The notes beneath the pieces are model-generated. The model did no database searches and was not told the origin of the DNA. It saw nothing but the letters and a program-made list of their open reading frames with translations. Of a stretch of DNA of 64,000 bases, positions 17,509 through 29,030 are shown piece after piece. The DNA comes from Caulobacter vibrioides OR37 (GTDB taxonomy: Bacteria; Pseudomonadota; Alphaproteobacteria; Caulobacterales; Caulobacteraceae), in assembly GCF_000372645.1 (NCBI RefSeq), contig NZ_APMP01000002.1, positions 1-64,000 of the forward strand. Reading direction: 5' to 3'. The position numbers were made by a program, and so were the translations under genes. Position 1 is the stretch's first letter; each line of letters begins with the position of its first letter.

Positions 17509-17958
17509 ATGGCGGCTAAACTTGCTGGCGGCGGCGGTGGCCGTTACTCGCTCGGCCAGAATTCCGAAATCAACGTCACGCCCTTCGTGGACATCCTGCT
17601 GGTTCTGCTGATCATCTTCATGGTCGCCGTGCCGATGGCCGTGACCTCGATCAAGATCGATCTGCCCCCGGCGGTTCCGCCGCCCCCCGGCGCGCCGAAG
17701 CCGAAGGAGCCGGTGTTCATCTCGATCCAGAAGTCGGGCGCGATCTTCATCGCCGAAAAGCAGACCAGCCTGGACAATCTGGAAGGCGATCTGACCGCGA
17801 AGTTCGCCGCCAACGGCCAAGCCGGCCCGAAGGACGATCAGCGCATCATGATCCGCGCCGACGCCGACGTGCAGTACGCCGACTTCATGGGCGTGCTGAA
17901 CCAGCTGCAGACCTCGGGTTGGTTCAAGGTCGGCCTGATCAACGAGGACATCCACTAA
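17509..17958 (+). CDS. exbD: ExbD/TolR-family biopolymer transport protein
   Basis: The 149-residue protein has a short glycine-rich cytoplasmic start, the motif INVTPFVDILLVLLIIFMV holding the transmembrane proton-path aspartate (Asp at about residue 29), then a proline-rich linker (PPAVPPPPGAPKP) and the periplasmic domain. Such subunits couple proton flow to TonB or Tol machines together with ExbB/TolQ. No exbB or tonB neighbour is present, so it must work with a partner encoded elsewhere. The ATG at 17509 has GGGAGA upstream; ATG 17479 is an alternative. A strong terminator follows. Confidence 0.9.
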   Translation: MAAKLAGGGGGRYSLGQNSEINVTPFVDILLVLLIIFMVAVPMAVTSIKIDLPPAVPPPPGAPKPKEPVFISIQKSGAIFIAEKQTSLDNLEGDLTAKFAANGQAGPKDDQRIMIRADADVQYADFMGVLNQLQTSGWFKVGLINEDIH

Positions 17959-17985
17959 GGATCCTCGGCGACAGCCAAGAACACG

Positions 17986-18017
17986 AAAGCCCCGGAACCC
18001 AGGTTCCGGGGCTTTTT
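17986..18017 (+). terminator. Rho-independent terminator after exbD
   Basis: A 14-base perfect stem (AAAGCCCCGGAACC with GGTTCCGGGGCTTT) closes a 2-base loop and runs into TTTTTG. It may also stop the convergent gene at 18076. Confidence 0.92.
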
Positions 18018-18075
18018 GTTGGTCTGATCTTCGACCCGAAGGCCGCCCCTCCCACGAGGAGGGGCGCGCTAGTGA

Positions 18076-19137
18076 TCAAGCCGCCGTGGCTTCGAAGCCC
18101 CGGCGCAGTTCGGCCTCGTCGAGGTCGCGGCCGATGAAGACCATGCGGCTGTAGCGCTTGTCCTTGTCGGTCCATTCCCGCTGGAAGTCGCCCTCCAGGA
18201 TCATGTGCACGGCCTGGAAAACCAGGCGCTTGTTCTCGCCCTTGACGTCGATGATGCCCTTGGCGCGAAGGATGTCGGGGCCGCGGGTCGCCAGCAGATC
18301 GTTGAGCCAGGCGGTGATCTTCTGACCGTCGACGGGCTTGTCCAGCGTCAAGGAGATCCCCTTGACGCCGTCGTCGTGGATCGCGCTGGCGTGGCCATGA
18401 TCGTGGTCATGGTGATGATGGTCGTGGCCGCAGTGCTCGTCATGCACATGGCCCGGCTCGCCATGGGCCGGATTGAGGAAGTCCGGCTCCAGCTCGGCGA
18501 TCCGCTCCAGGTCGAAGCTGTGCTTGCCCAGGATGGCGTCCAGCGGAACGTTCGAACGCTGGGCGCGATGGATCGGCGCCAGCGGATTGATCCGGCGGAT
18601 GCGGGCTTCTACGTGGCGCAGGTCGTCTTCCGAGACCAGGTCGGTCTTGTTCAGCACGATCTGGTCGGCGAAGGCGATCTGCTCGACGGCCTCCTTGCTG
18701 TCGCCCAGCCGCAGCATGATGTGCTTGGCGTCGACCACGGCGGTGACCGAATCGAGCGCGGTGCGGGCCTTGACGTCCTCGTCGACGAAGAAGGTCTGAG
18801 CCACCGGGCCAGGATCGGCCAGCCCCGTGGTCTCGACGATGATGGCGTCGAAGCCGCCCTTCCTCTTCATCAGGCCCTGGAGGACGCGGATCAGGTCGCC
18901 GCGCACCGTGCAGCAGACGCAGCCGTTGTTCATCTCGAACACTTCCTCGTCGGCGCCGACCACCAGGTCGTTGTCGATGCCGACCTCGCCGAACTCGTTG
19001 ACGATCACGGCGTAGCGCTTGCCGTGCGCCTCGGTGAGGATGCGGTTCAGGAGCGTGGTCTTGCCGGCGCCGAGATAGCCGGTCAGCACGGTGACGGGGA
19101 TCTTGCCGGAGGCGGCCGAGGACGTTTCTTGGGTCAT
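18076..19137 (-). CDS. CobW/COG0523 GTPase, probable zinc metallochaperone
   Basis: The 353-residue protein starts with a G1 loop GYLGAGKTT (about residues 19-27), followed by VNEFGEVGIDNDLV, the metal-binding CVCC motif (about 72-75), ETTGLADP and NKTDLV. A histidine-rich stretch (HCGHDHHHHDHDHGH, about 250-265) and a CobW C-terminal domain complete it. Members with this layout (ZNG1, YeiR, ZigA) deliver or handle zinc. The gene follows a membrane transporter gene by 53 bases, and a Zur-like palindrome lies before that gene, supporting a zinc-starvation role. The longer in-frame version overlaps the transporter and is rejected. Confidence 0.9.
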   Translation of the reverse strand: MTQETSSAASGKIPVTVLTGYLGAGKTTLLNRILTEAHGKRYAVIVNEFGEVGIDNDLVVGADEEVFEMNNGCVCCTVRGDLIRVLQGLMKRKGGFDAIIVETTGLADPGPVAQTFFVDEDVKARTALDSVTAVVDAKHIMLRLGDSKEAVEQIAFADQIVLNKTDLVSEDDLRHVEARIRRINPLAPIHRAQRSNVPLDAILGKHSFDLERIAELEPDFLNPAHGEPGHVHDEHCGHDHHHHDHDHGHASAIHDDGVKGISLTLDKPVDGQKITAWLNDLLATRGPDILRAKGIIDVKGENKRLVFQAVHMILEGDFQREWTDKDKRYSRMVFIGRDLDEAELRRGFEATAA

Positions 19138-19190
19138 ACCCGCTATGTAAGCGCTCGAAACGCCAAGCGGAACACCTTCTGGAATTCCAG

Positions 19191-19832
19191 CTAGAGCTCC
19201 AGGAAGGCGACGCCCATGCCCATGGCGATCAAGGCCACGCCCAGGATCGTCGACTCGTAGCGGGCGATCCTGTCCAGGCCCAGGCGCCGCACGCCCAGCA
19301 GGCTCAGGGTCGTGAACAGCAGCATCCCCGTGGCGGTGGCCGCCATCAGAACGGTGCTGAGCGCCATGAAGCCGGTCCAGCCGTGCTTCATGCCGGCCAG
19401 ATAGACGGGCAGGAAGGCCTCGCAGGGCGACAGGGTCAGCAGCGCGACCAGGGCGATGATCGCGGCGCGATCCGAGGCGTAGCGCCGGTGGATCACCTTG
19501 TCCTCGCCATGGCTGTGCGCGTGCGCGTGACGTCCGCGCCATAGATAGAAGACGCCCAGCAGCGTCATCAGCCCGCCAACCAGCCAGCCGAACATGTCGC
19601 CCAGGCGCGGTTGCACGGCCAGACCGGCGCCGACCAGCACGACGCCCAGCACGATCGTGAAGGCGACATGGCCCAGGCCCGCCAGGACCGTGACGCTCAG
19701 CGTCTTGCCCGTCGACCATTGTTGGCCGCGCCCGACCAGGACGAACGGCAGCCAGTGCGTCGGCAGGGCCGCGTGCAGGAAGGCCACCGCGAAGCCCGTG
19801 GCGGCGATGGGGGCGAAGAGCGTTGGGTTCAC
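19191..19832 (-). CDS. Multi-pass membrane transporter, RcnA/UreH-like, probable metal transport
   Basis: The 213-residue product from the GTG at 19832 has about six membrane helices, a histidine-rich cytoplasmic loop (RHAHAHSHGED, about residue 100-110), HAALPTHWLPFVLVGRG near the start and LTLSPCEAFLPVYLAG in the middle. The arrangement resembles nickel/cobalt exporters and UreH-type proteins. Together with the downstream CobW-type zinc GTPase and the Zur-like site 12 bases upstream, zinc or another divalent metal is the likely cargo; direction of transport is unknown. The long in-frame extension upstream reads through the rplU region antisense and is spurious. Confidence 0.75.
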   Translation of the reverse strand: MNPTLFAPIAATGFAVAFLHAALPTHWLPFVLVGRGQQWSTGKTLSVTVLAGLGHVAFTIVLGVVLVGAGLAVQPRLGDMFGWLVGGLMTLLGVFYLWRGRHAHAHSHGEDKVIHRRYASDRAAIIALVALLTLSPCEAFLPVYLAGMKHGWTGFMALSTVLMAATATGMLLFTTLSLLGVRRLGLDRIARYESTILGVALIAMGMGVAFLEL

Positions 19833-19844
19833 GGACGCTCTATA

Positions 19845-19865
19845 GCGTGTTATAAAGTAACACGC
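19845..19865 (-). promoter_or_regulatory. Zur-like palindrome before the metal transporter-GTPase operon
   Basis: GCGTGTTA, TAAAG, TAACACGC form a perfect 8-5-8 dyad; the core GTTATAAAGTAAC resembles bacterial Zur boxes (GTTATA-N-TATAAC type). It overlaps a TATAAC string that could be the -10 of the minus-strand promoter. Confidence 0.65.
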
Positions 19866-19918
19866 CAGGGCTCCGGAGCACCAATTCGGGGGGCGGCTGG
19901 GAATCGGCGGCTTCGGCG

Positions 19919-19946
19919 TTGACTCCAAGGCCCGTGACTGTATAAG
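19919..19946 (+). promoter_or_regulatory. Sigma-70-type promoter for rplU-rpmA
   Basis: TTGACT at 19919, a 16-base spacer and TATAAG at 19941 form the best housekeeping-type promoter seen in the window, about 80 bases upstream of the rplU start. Confidence 0.7.
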
Positions 19947-19958
19947 TCGCGCCCTCTT

Positions 19959-19983
19959 CGCCCGCCGGGTTTCCGAGCGGGCG
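19959..19983 (+). promoter_or_regulatory. Hairpin in the rplU mRNA leader
   Basis: Arms CGCCCGC and GCGGGCG enclose an 11-base loop between the predicted start of transcription and the rplU start codon. Ribosomal protein leaders often carry such structures for autogenous control; that use here is inference. Confidence 0.5.
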
Positions 19984-20024
19984 TTCCCTATTTTGCGAAC
20001 GCACGTTTTTAAGGCGCTAAACCT

Positions 20025-20597
20025 ATGTACGCGGTGATCAAAACCGGCGGCAAGCAGTACCGGGTTCAAGCCGGCGACCTGCTGGTTGTCGAAAAGCTCG
20101 AAGGTGAACCCGGCGCGGCCGTGGCCTTCGGTGAAGTCCTGATGCTTGGCGAAGGCGAGGCCGTGACGGTCGGCGCCCCCACCGTGGACGGCGCTGTCGT
20201 CTCCGGCACACTCATCGAAACCCGCAAGGGTGAGAAGGTGAAGATCTTCAAGAAGATCCGTCGCCAGGGCTATCGCCGCACCCGCGGCCACCGCCAGCTG
20301 GAATCGGTCGTGCGCGTCACGTCGGTCGCCGGCGCCGGCAAGGAAGCCAAGTGGGAAGGGTCGATCGACCTGACCCCGAAGGTCATCCTGGACGCCCGCG
20401 CTCGCGGTCTGGGCGACGCCGCCGTGCCGTTCACGGTTCCGGCCGCCGTCGAAGCGACCCCGGTCGTGAAGAAGGCGACCAAGGCGAACCCGGTGGTGAC
20501 GGCTGAAGTCGTCGAACACGCCGACGCCGTGGCCGAAGCGCCGAAGAAGAAGGCCGCCCCTAAGAAGGCCGCCAAGACGGAAGACGGCGAAGCCTAA
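20025..20597 (+). CDS. rplU: 50S ribosomal protein L21 with long C-terminal extension
   Basis: The first 100 residues are a standard L21 (MYAVIKTGGKQYRVQ start, RRQGYRRTRGHRQ near residues 78-90). L21 is normally about 103 residues; this one has 190. The extra 85 residues are alanine- and lysine-rich (KKATKAN, PKKKAAPKKAAK) and probably disordered or RNA-binding. Extended L21 proteins are known in alphaproteobacteria. It forms an operon with rpmA 30 bases downstream. Confidence 0.96.
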   Translation: MYAVIKTGGKQYRVQAGDLLVVEKLEGEPGAAVAFGEVLMLGEGEAVTVGAPTVDGAVVSGTLIETRKGEKVKIFKKIRRQGYRRTRGHRQLESVVRVTSVAGAGKEAKWEGSIDLTPKVILDARARGLGDAAVPFTVPAAVEATPVVKKATKANPVVTAEVVEHADAVAEAPKKKAAPKKAAKTEDGEA

Positions 20598-20627
20598 GGC
20601 GACGCCCCCAGAGGATAGGAGAGCAAG

Positions 20628-20897
20628 ATGGCTCACAAAAAATCTGGCGGTTCGTCCAGCAACGGCCGCGACTCAGAGTCGAAGCGCCTTGGCGTGAAGA
20701 AGTTCGGCGGCGAGAAGGTTCTCGCCGGCAACATCCTCGTGCGCCAACGCGGCACCAAGTTCTACCCGGGTTCGGGCGTGGGCATGGGCAAGGATCACAC
20801 CCTCTTCGCGCTCGTGCAGGGCGCGGTAGGCTTCGTGACCAAGAAGCACAACCGCACCTACGTGACCGTGACCCCGGCCGCTCAGCCGGCCGAGTAA
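20628..20897 (+). CDS. rpmA: 50S ribosomal protein L27
   Basis: The 89-residue protein is a complete L27: [55 protein letters not shown]. Its N-terminus reaches the peptidyl transferase centre in bacterial ribosomes. The start is MAHKKSG, with no cleavable Firmicutes-type leader. A GATAGGAGAG ribosome binding site precedes the ATG. Second gene of the rplU operon, closed by a terminator. Confidence 0.97.
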   Translation: MAHKKSGGSSSNGRDSESKRLGVKKFGGEKVLAGNILVRQRGTKFYPGSGVGMGKDHTLFALVQGAVGFVTKKHNRTYVTVTPAAQPAE

Positions 20898-20962
20898 GCA
20901 CGAACCAGAGTTCTTCGGGATCGTGCTTCTCACACAGAAGACGATCCGGACAGACGATCTCT

Positions 20963-20999
20963 AGCGGGGAGTCCGGAACGCCGGGCTCCCCGCTTTTGT
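20963..20999 (+). terminator. Rho-independent terminator after rpmA
   Basis: AGCGGGGAGTCCGG pairs with CCGGGCTCCCCGCT (one G-T pair) around an AACG loop and ends in TTTTGTTTTG. Confidence 0.9.
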
Positions 21000-21090
21000 T
21001 TTGTCTCGTCGCCGCCACGAAAATCGAAAGCTTCGCCATGGCGGCGTCACGGTCTCCGACGAGAAGGGACCGGAACTCTGGGAGGCGCCG

Positions 21091-21624
21091 ATGTGCGTCA
21101 TCGAACAAAGACCCGTCATCGAGACCGAGCGGCTGACGCTGCGCGCGCCGCGTCGCCATGACGTCGAGCGCGTGGCCGCCTTCTGCGTCGACCACGACGT
21201 CGCGCGGATGACGACGCGGATGCCCTCGCCCTATACCCGGGCTCACGCCGAGGACTTCGTGGCCCGCTGCGGAACCCAGGACCGGTCGCGCGACAACACC
21301 TTCGCGATCGAACTGGCGGACGAGGGCCTGATCGGGGTGGTCGGAATGTTCACCCACCTCGATGGCCAGGTGGAGATGGGATACTGGATCGGCCGGCCCT
21401 ACTGGGGCCGAGGCTACGCCACCGAGGCGGCCAAGGGCGCGCTCGACTGGGCCCGCGCGACCTGGAAGAAGCGCTACGTCACCGCCGGCCACTTCGCCGA
21501 CAACGCCGCCTCGGGCCGCGTGCTGATCAAGGCCGGGTTCCTCTACACCGGCGTCGTCGAGCACAAGCCGTCGATCGCGCGTGGCGAGCCCGCGGCGACG
21601 CGGATGATGGTGTGGCTGGCGTGA
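21091..21624 (+). CDS. GNAT-family N-acetyltransferase
   Basis: The 177-residue RimJ/L-like protein contains IETERLTLRAPRRHDVERV, then MGYWIGRPYWGRGYATEA, the acetyl-CoA loop at about residues 100-117, and a closing NAASGRVLIKAGF block. The ATG at 21091 has GGGAGG eight bases upstream; the open frame extends to 21001 but the extra residues are not family-like. The stop TGA directly abuts the stop of the convergent gene at 21625. Substrate unknown. Confidence 0.85.
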   Translation: MCVIEQRPVIETERLTLRAPRRHDVERVAAFCVDHDVARMTTRMPSPYTRAHAEDFVARCGTQDRSRDNTFAIELADEGLIGVVGMFTHLDGQVEMGYWIGRPYWGRGYATEAAKGALDWARATWKKRYVTAGHFADNAASGRVLIKAGFLYTGVVEHKPSIARGEPAATRMMVWLA

Positions 21625-24982
<3,358 letters not shown>

Positions 24983-24994
24983 GCTCTTTCCGAT

Positions 24995-25122
24995 TTCCAC
25001 GGCGAACGCCGGGGCCCAGATCGAACCCGCGAGCGCCGCCGGATCGTCGCGACATTGGTCGCCAAACCCCAACCTCAAGGGGTGAATCTGGCCCCCGGCA
25101 TTCGCCGGGGAAATCGGGAGTT
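24995..25122. repeat. Inverted pair of palindromic repeats between proB and ubiD
   Basis: The left arm GGCGAACGCCGGGGCCCAGAT (about 25002-25022 region) and the right arm ATCTGGCCCCCGGCATTCGCC (about 25086-25106) are near-complementary and belong to the same family as the units at 16016 and 16165. Together they could fold as one long hairpin in RNA from either strand. Confidence 0.8.
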
Positions 25123-25177
25123 GGGGTTCAGTTCTCGAACCGCCCGGTCTAGGTTCCGCCCGTTCCCAGGAGTCCCC

Positions 25178-26713
25178 ATGGCCTACCGATCCCTTCGCGA
25201 GTTCATCGACGTCCTGGAGGCCAAGGGCGAGCTGGTCCGGGTCACCGAGCCCGTCTCCAGCGTGCTGGAGATGACCGAAATCCAGACGCGCCTCCTGGCG
25301 ACCGGCGGGCCGGCCGTGCTGTTCGAGCACGTCCTGCTGCCCGACGGCTCGCGCTCGTCGATGCCGGCGCTGGCCAACCTGTTCGGCACGGTCAAGCGCG
25401 TGGCCATGGGCGTCACCCTGGGCGGCGAGCCGCGCGAGACCGCCGGCGAGCTGCGCGAGGTCGGCGAGCTGCTGGCCTTCCTGCGCCAGCCCCAGCCGCC
25501 GAAAGGGATCAAGGACGCACTCGACATGCTGCCGCTGGCCAAGACGGTCATGTCGATGCGGCCCGGGACAGTGAAGAAGGCCCCTGTGCAGGAGGTCGTC
25601 CTGACCGGCGACCAGATCGACCTCTCCAAACTGCCGGTGCAGACCTGCTGGCCAGGCGAGCCCGCGCCGCTGATCACTTGGCCGCTGGTCGTGACCAAGG
25701 GCCCCGGCAAGGACCGCGAGGACGACTTCAACCTCGGCATCTACCGGATGCAGGTGCTGGGTAAGGACAAGTGCATCATGCGCTGGCTGGCGCATCGCGG
25801 CGGCGCCCAGCACTACGCTCGCCACAAAAAGTCGGGAACCCGCGAGCCCCTGCCCGCCTGCGCCGTCCTGGGCGCCGATCCGGGCACCATCCTGGCGGCC
25901 GTGACGCCGGTGCCCGACACCCTGTCGGAATACCAGTTCGCCGGCCTGCTGCGCGGCGCCAAGGTCGATCTCGTGCCCGCCAAGACCGTGCCGCTGATGG
26001 TGCCGGCCCACGCCGAGATCGTCATCGAGGGTCACGTCCTGCTGGACGAATTCGCCGACGAGGGCCCCTACGGCGACCACACCGGCTACTACAACAGCGT
26101 CGAGAAATTCCCGGTCTTCCATGTGACGGCCATCACCATGAGGAAGGACCCGATCTACCTGACCACCTTCACCGGCCGTCCGCCGGACGAGCCCTCGGTG
26201 CTGGGCGAGGCGCTGAACGAGGTGTTCATTCCCCTCATTCGCCAGCAGTTCCCCGAGATCGTCGACTTCTGGCTGCCGCCCGAAGGCTGCAGCTACCGCA
26301 TCGCCGTGGTGTCGATGAAGAAGGCCTATCCCGGCCACGCCAAGCGCGTGATGCTGGGCGTCTGGAGCTATCTGCGCCAGTTCATGTACACCAAGTGGGT
26401 GATCGTCGTGGACCACGACATCAACGCCCGCGACTGGAAGGACGTGATGTGGGCGATCAGCACCAAGATGGACCCGGCGCGGGACATCACGGTGATCGAG
26501 CACACCCCGATCGACTATCTGGACTTCGCCTCGCCCGAGAGCGGCCTGGGTTCCAAGATCGGCCTCGACGCCACCGACAAGTGGCCGCCCGAGACCAAGC
26601 GCGAATGGGGCCAGGAGATCCGGATGGACCAGGCCGTGATCGACGCGGTCAGCGAGAAGTGGGCGCGGCTCGGCCTGCCGGGGGATGGTAAGCCGATCTG
26701 GAAACGATCCTAA
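25178..26713 (+). CDS. ubiD: UbiD-family prenylated-FMN decarboxylase
   Basis: The 511-residue protein fits 4-hydroxy-3-polyprenylbenzoate decarboxylase of ubiquinone synthesis: N-terminal [28 protein letters not shown] (about residues 188-196), and [17 protein letters not shown] (about 289-305) with the glutamates that bind the cofactor and metal, then [16 protein letters not shown]. It removes the ring carboxylate with prenyl-FMN made by UbiX, which is not in the window. AGGAG lies ten bases before the ATG. The frame extends upstream through a repeat, which is not coding. Confidence 0.93.
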   Translation: MAYRSLREFIDVLEAKGELVRVTEPVSSVLEMTEIQTRLLATGGPAVLFEHVLLPDGSRSSMPALANLFGTVKRVAMGVTLGGEPRETAGELREVGELLAFLRQPQPPKGIKDALDMLPLAKTVMSMRPGTVKKAPVQEVVLTGDQIDLSKLPVQTCWPGEPAPLITWPLVVTKGPGKDREDDFNLGIYRMQVLGKDKCIMRWLAHRGGAQHYARHKKSGTREPLPACAVLGADPGTILAAVTPVPDTLSEYQFAGLLRGAKVDLVPAKTVPLMVPAHAEIVIEGHVLLDEFADEGPYGDHTGYYNSVEKFPVFHVTAITMRKDPIYLTTFTGRPPDEPSVLGEALNEVFIPLIRQQFPEIVDFWLPPEGCSYRIAVVSMKKAYPGHAKRVMLGVWSYLRQFMYTKWVIVVDHDINARDWKDVMWAISTKMDPARDITVIEHTPIDYLDFASPESGLGSKIGLDATDKWPPETKREWGQEIRMDQAVIDAVSEKWARLGLPGDGKPIWKRS

Positions 26714-26733
26714 GTCTGATAGCGAGTACGAGC

Positions 26734-28500
26734 ATGGCCCCGATCAAAGCCCCCTGGGACGAAGCCTTCCTGCCGCCCGCCCTGCCCTGGCAGGGCGCCA
26801 GCCAGGCGCTTCTCCGCGACGCTTCCAATCCGTGGGTGACGCCGTTCGAGGCCGACGGCGAGCATGATTTCTCGCCGAACTATGTCGACACCCGCGCCTG
26901 GTTCGACCGGCTGGAGGCGGCCTCCGACCTGGTCCGGATCGAGCCCTTCGGAACCTCGCCCCAGGGGCGTGAGATCTACGCGGTCATCGCCAGCAAGGAC
27001 GGCGCGACTCTCGATCCGGCAAAGCCGCTGCTGCTGGTCCAGTGCGGCATCCACCCCGGCGAGATCGACGGCAAGGACGCCGGCATGATGCTGCTGCGCG
27101 ACATGGCCTTTCACGGCAAGGATGGCCTGCTGGACAAGGTCAACCTTGTCCTGATCCCGATCCTGTCGGTCGACGGCCACGAGCGCTCGGGCCCCTATTC
27201 GCGCCCCAACCAGCGCGGGCCGCGCATCCAGGGCTGGCGCAACACGGCGACCAACCAGAACCTGAACCGCGACTTCATGAAGCTGGACCAGCCGGAGATG
27301 CGGGCGCTGAAGCGGCTGCAGGCCAAGTACAGGGCCGATCTCTATGTCGACGTCCACGTCACCGACGGCATGGACTACCAGTATGACGTCACCTACGGCT
27401 TCAACGGCGAGAACGGCGTCTGGTGCCGCTCGCCGGCCATCGCCCGCTGGCTGGACGCCGTGCTCAAGCCGATCATGAACGCCAGCCTGGAGGCCGAGGG
27501 CCACATCCCGGGCGAACTGGTGTTCGGCGTCGACGAGCGCGATCCCAAGGCCGGGCTCAATGACGGGGGCCTGGGCGAGCGCTTCTCGAACGGGTGGGGC
27601 GCGGCGGCCCACGTCCCAACCATCCTGATCGAGAACCACAGCCTCAAGCCCCACGCCCAGCGCGTGCTGGGGACCTATGTGTTCATCGAGACGGCGCTGA
27701 GGCTGCTGGCCGAACGGGGCGGCGACCTGCGGGCCGCCATCGCCGAAGACAGCGCCCTGCGTCCGGCCGAGATCCCGACCAACTTCGTCCCCGACGACGC
27801 GCCGGCCTACATACGCGCCTTCAAGGGGGTCAAATACGAACACTATGACAGCCCCGCCTCGGGCCGGAAGGAAGTGCGCTGGCTGGGCGAGGCCGATCCC
27901 GAGATCTGGAGCCTGCCTTTCCACGGCTCCAAGCCGTCGCTGACCCTGAAGCGCCCGGCCGCCTACTACGTGCCGAGCCACCGGGCCGACATCATCGAGC
28001 GCCTGGCGCTGCATGGCGTGGCGCTGGAAATCCTGGCCGAGGACAGGACGTTCGAGGTCGAGATGATCCGGCTGATCGACCCCAAGCTGGCGGATCGCGC
28101 CAACGAGGGTCACGTTCAGGTCAGCGTCGACCAGGTCGCGACCGAGACCCGCGCCTGGACCTTTCCCAAGGGCTCGGCGCGCGTGTCGACCGACCAGCCG
28201 CTGGGCGATCTTGTCGTGCTGCTGCTCGAGCCCCAGTCCAGCGAGAGCGTCTTCGCCTGGGGCATGGTCCCCGAGGTGCTGAGCCGGGTGGAATATATCG
28301 AGCCCTACGCCATCGCCCCGCTGGCCGAGGCGATGATGGCGGCCGACCCGACGCTGAAGGCCGCGTTCGAGGCCAAGCTGGCGGCGGAACCCGCGTTCGC
28401 CGCCGATCCCGAGGCGCGCCTGGCCTGGTTCTACGAGCGCACGCCCTTCTACGACGACCACTACCTGCTCTATCCCATCGCCCGCGAAATCGCGCGATAG
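26734..28500 (+). CDS. M14-family zinc carboxypeptidase-like protein
   Basis: The 588-residue protein carries the M14 zinc signature HPGEIDGK (His107, Glu110) with LNRDFMKLDQPE and the third ligand in YVDVHVTDG near residue 210. The catalytic Glu region IENHSL follows near residue 305. The last 200 residues form an extra domain with no clear family. No signal peptide is seen. It starts 20 bases after ubiD and may be cotranscribed, but a functional link is not evident. Confidence 0.85.
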   Translation: MAPIKAPWDEAFLPPALPWQGASQALLRDASNPWVTPFEADGEHDFSPNYVDTRAWFDRLEAASDLVRIEPFGTSPQGREIYAVIASKDGATLDPAKPLLLVQCGIHPGEIDGKDAGMMLLRDMAFHGKDGLLDKVNLVLIPILSVDGHERSGPYSRPNQRGPRIQGWRNTATNQNLNRDFMKLDQPEMRALKRLQAKYRADLYVDVHVTDGMDYQYDVTYGFNGENGVWCRSPAIARWLDAVLKPIMNASLEAEGHIPGELVFGVDERDPKAGLNDGGLGERFSNGWGAAAHVPTILIENHSLKPHAQRVLGTYVFIETALRLLAERGGDLRAAIAEDSALRPAEIPTNFVPDDAPAYIRAFKGVKYEHYDSPASGRKEVRWLGEADPEIWSLPFHGSKPSLTLKRPAAYYVPSHRADIIERLALHGVALEILAEDRTFEVEMIRLIDPKLADRANEGHVQVSVDQVATETRAWTFPKGSARVSTDQPLGDLVVLLLEPQSSESVFAWGMVPEVLSRVEYIEPYAIAPLAEAMMAADPTLKAAFEAKLAAEPAFAADPEARLAWFYERTPFYDDHYLLYPIAREIAR

Positions 28501-28590
28501 GTAGGACCAGGTTGCCGACGTCCGGCGGAAGGGCTCATATGCCGCCTTTCCGCGCGGCGGCGGAAGCGACAGACCAAGGCTTTCGACGAC

Positions 28591-28992
28591 ATGGACACGA
28601 TCACTTCCGGCCACGCGGCGGCGCTGTGGGCCGGCCTGCATCTTTTCCTGCTGCTGGCGCTGTCGATGCTGGTCGTGCGCCTGCGCCAGAAGCACAAGGT
28701 CGCCCTGGGCGACGAGGGCATTCCGGAACTGGCCCGCGCCATCCGCGCCTTTGGAAACGCCGCCGAATATGTGCCGGCCGGTATCGCCGCCCTGGCCGTG
28801 CTGGCCGTGACCGGCGCCGCGCCGCTGGCCATCCACGTCGTCGGCCTGCTGCTGTTCGCCGGCCGCGTGCTCCACGCCATCGGCCTCTCCAACAGCGGCG
28901 GCGCCTCGATCCCGCGCGCGGTGGGCATGGTCGCCACCTGGCTGGCCTACATCTTCGCGGGCGTGGCCCTGTTGTTGTCGGCGATCGGGTAG
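28591..28992 (+). CDS. MAPEG-family membrane protein
   Basis: A 133-residue protein with four membrane segments and the MAPEG motif set: RLRQKHKVALGDEG, ELARAIRAFGNAAEYVPAG (contains the conserved Arg and Asn), LLLFAGRVLHAIGL. MAPEG proteins in bacteria are often glutathione transferase-like enzymes; no substrate can be assigned. Short gaps on both sides suggest it lies in the run of genes from ubiD to cysQ. Confidence 0.9.
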   Translation: MDTITSGHAAALWAGLHLFLLLALSMLVVRLRQKHKVALGDEGIPELARAIRAFGNAAEYVPAGIAALAVLAVTGAAPLAIHVVGLLLFAGRVLHAIGLSNSGGASIPRAVGMVATWLAYIFAGVALLLSAIG

Positions 28993-29030
28993 CGCTTGCC
29001 CCTCCGGGGGGCGGTCGTCCATAAGACCGC

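Noticed and set aside
26710-29022. 770-codon minus-strand frame
   Set aside because: Antisense to the M14 peptidase and MAPEG genes; composition is that of a GC shadow.
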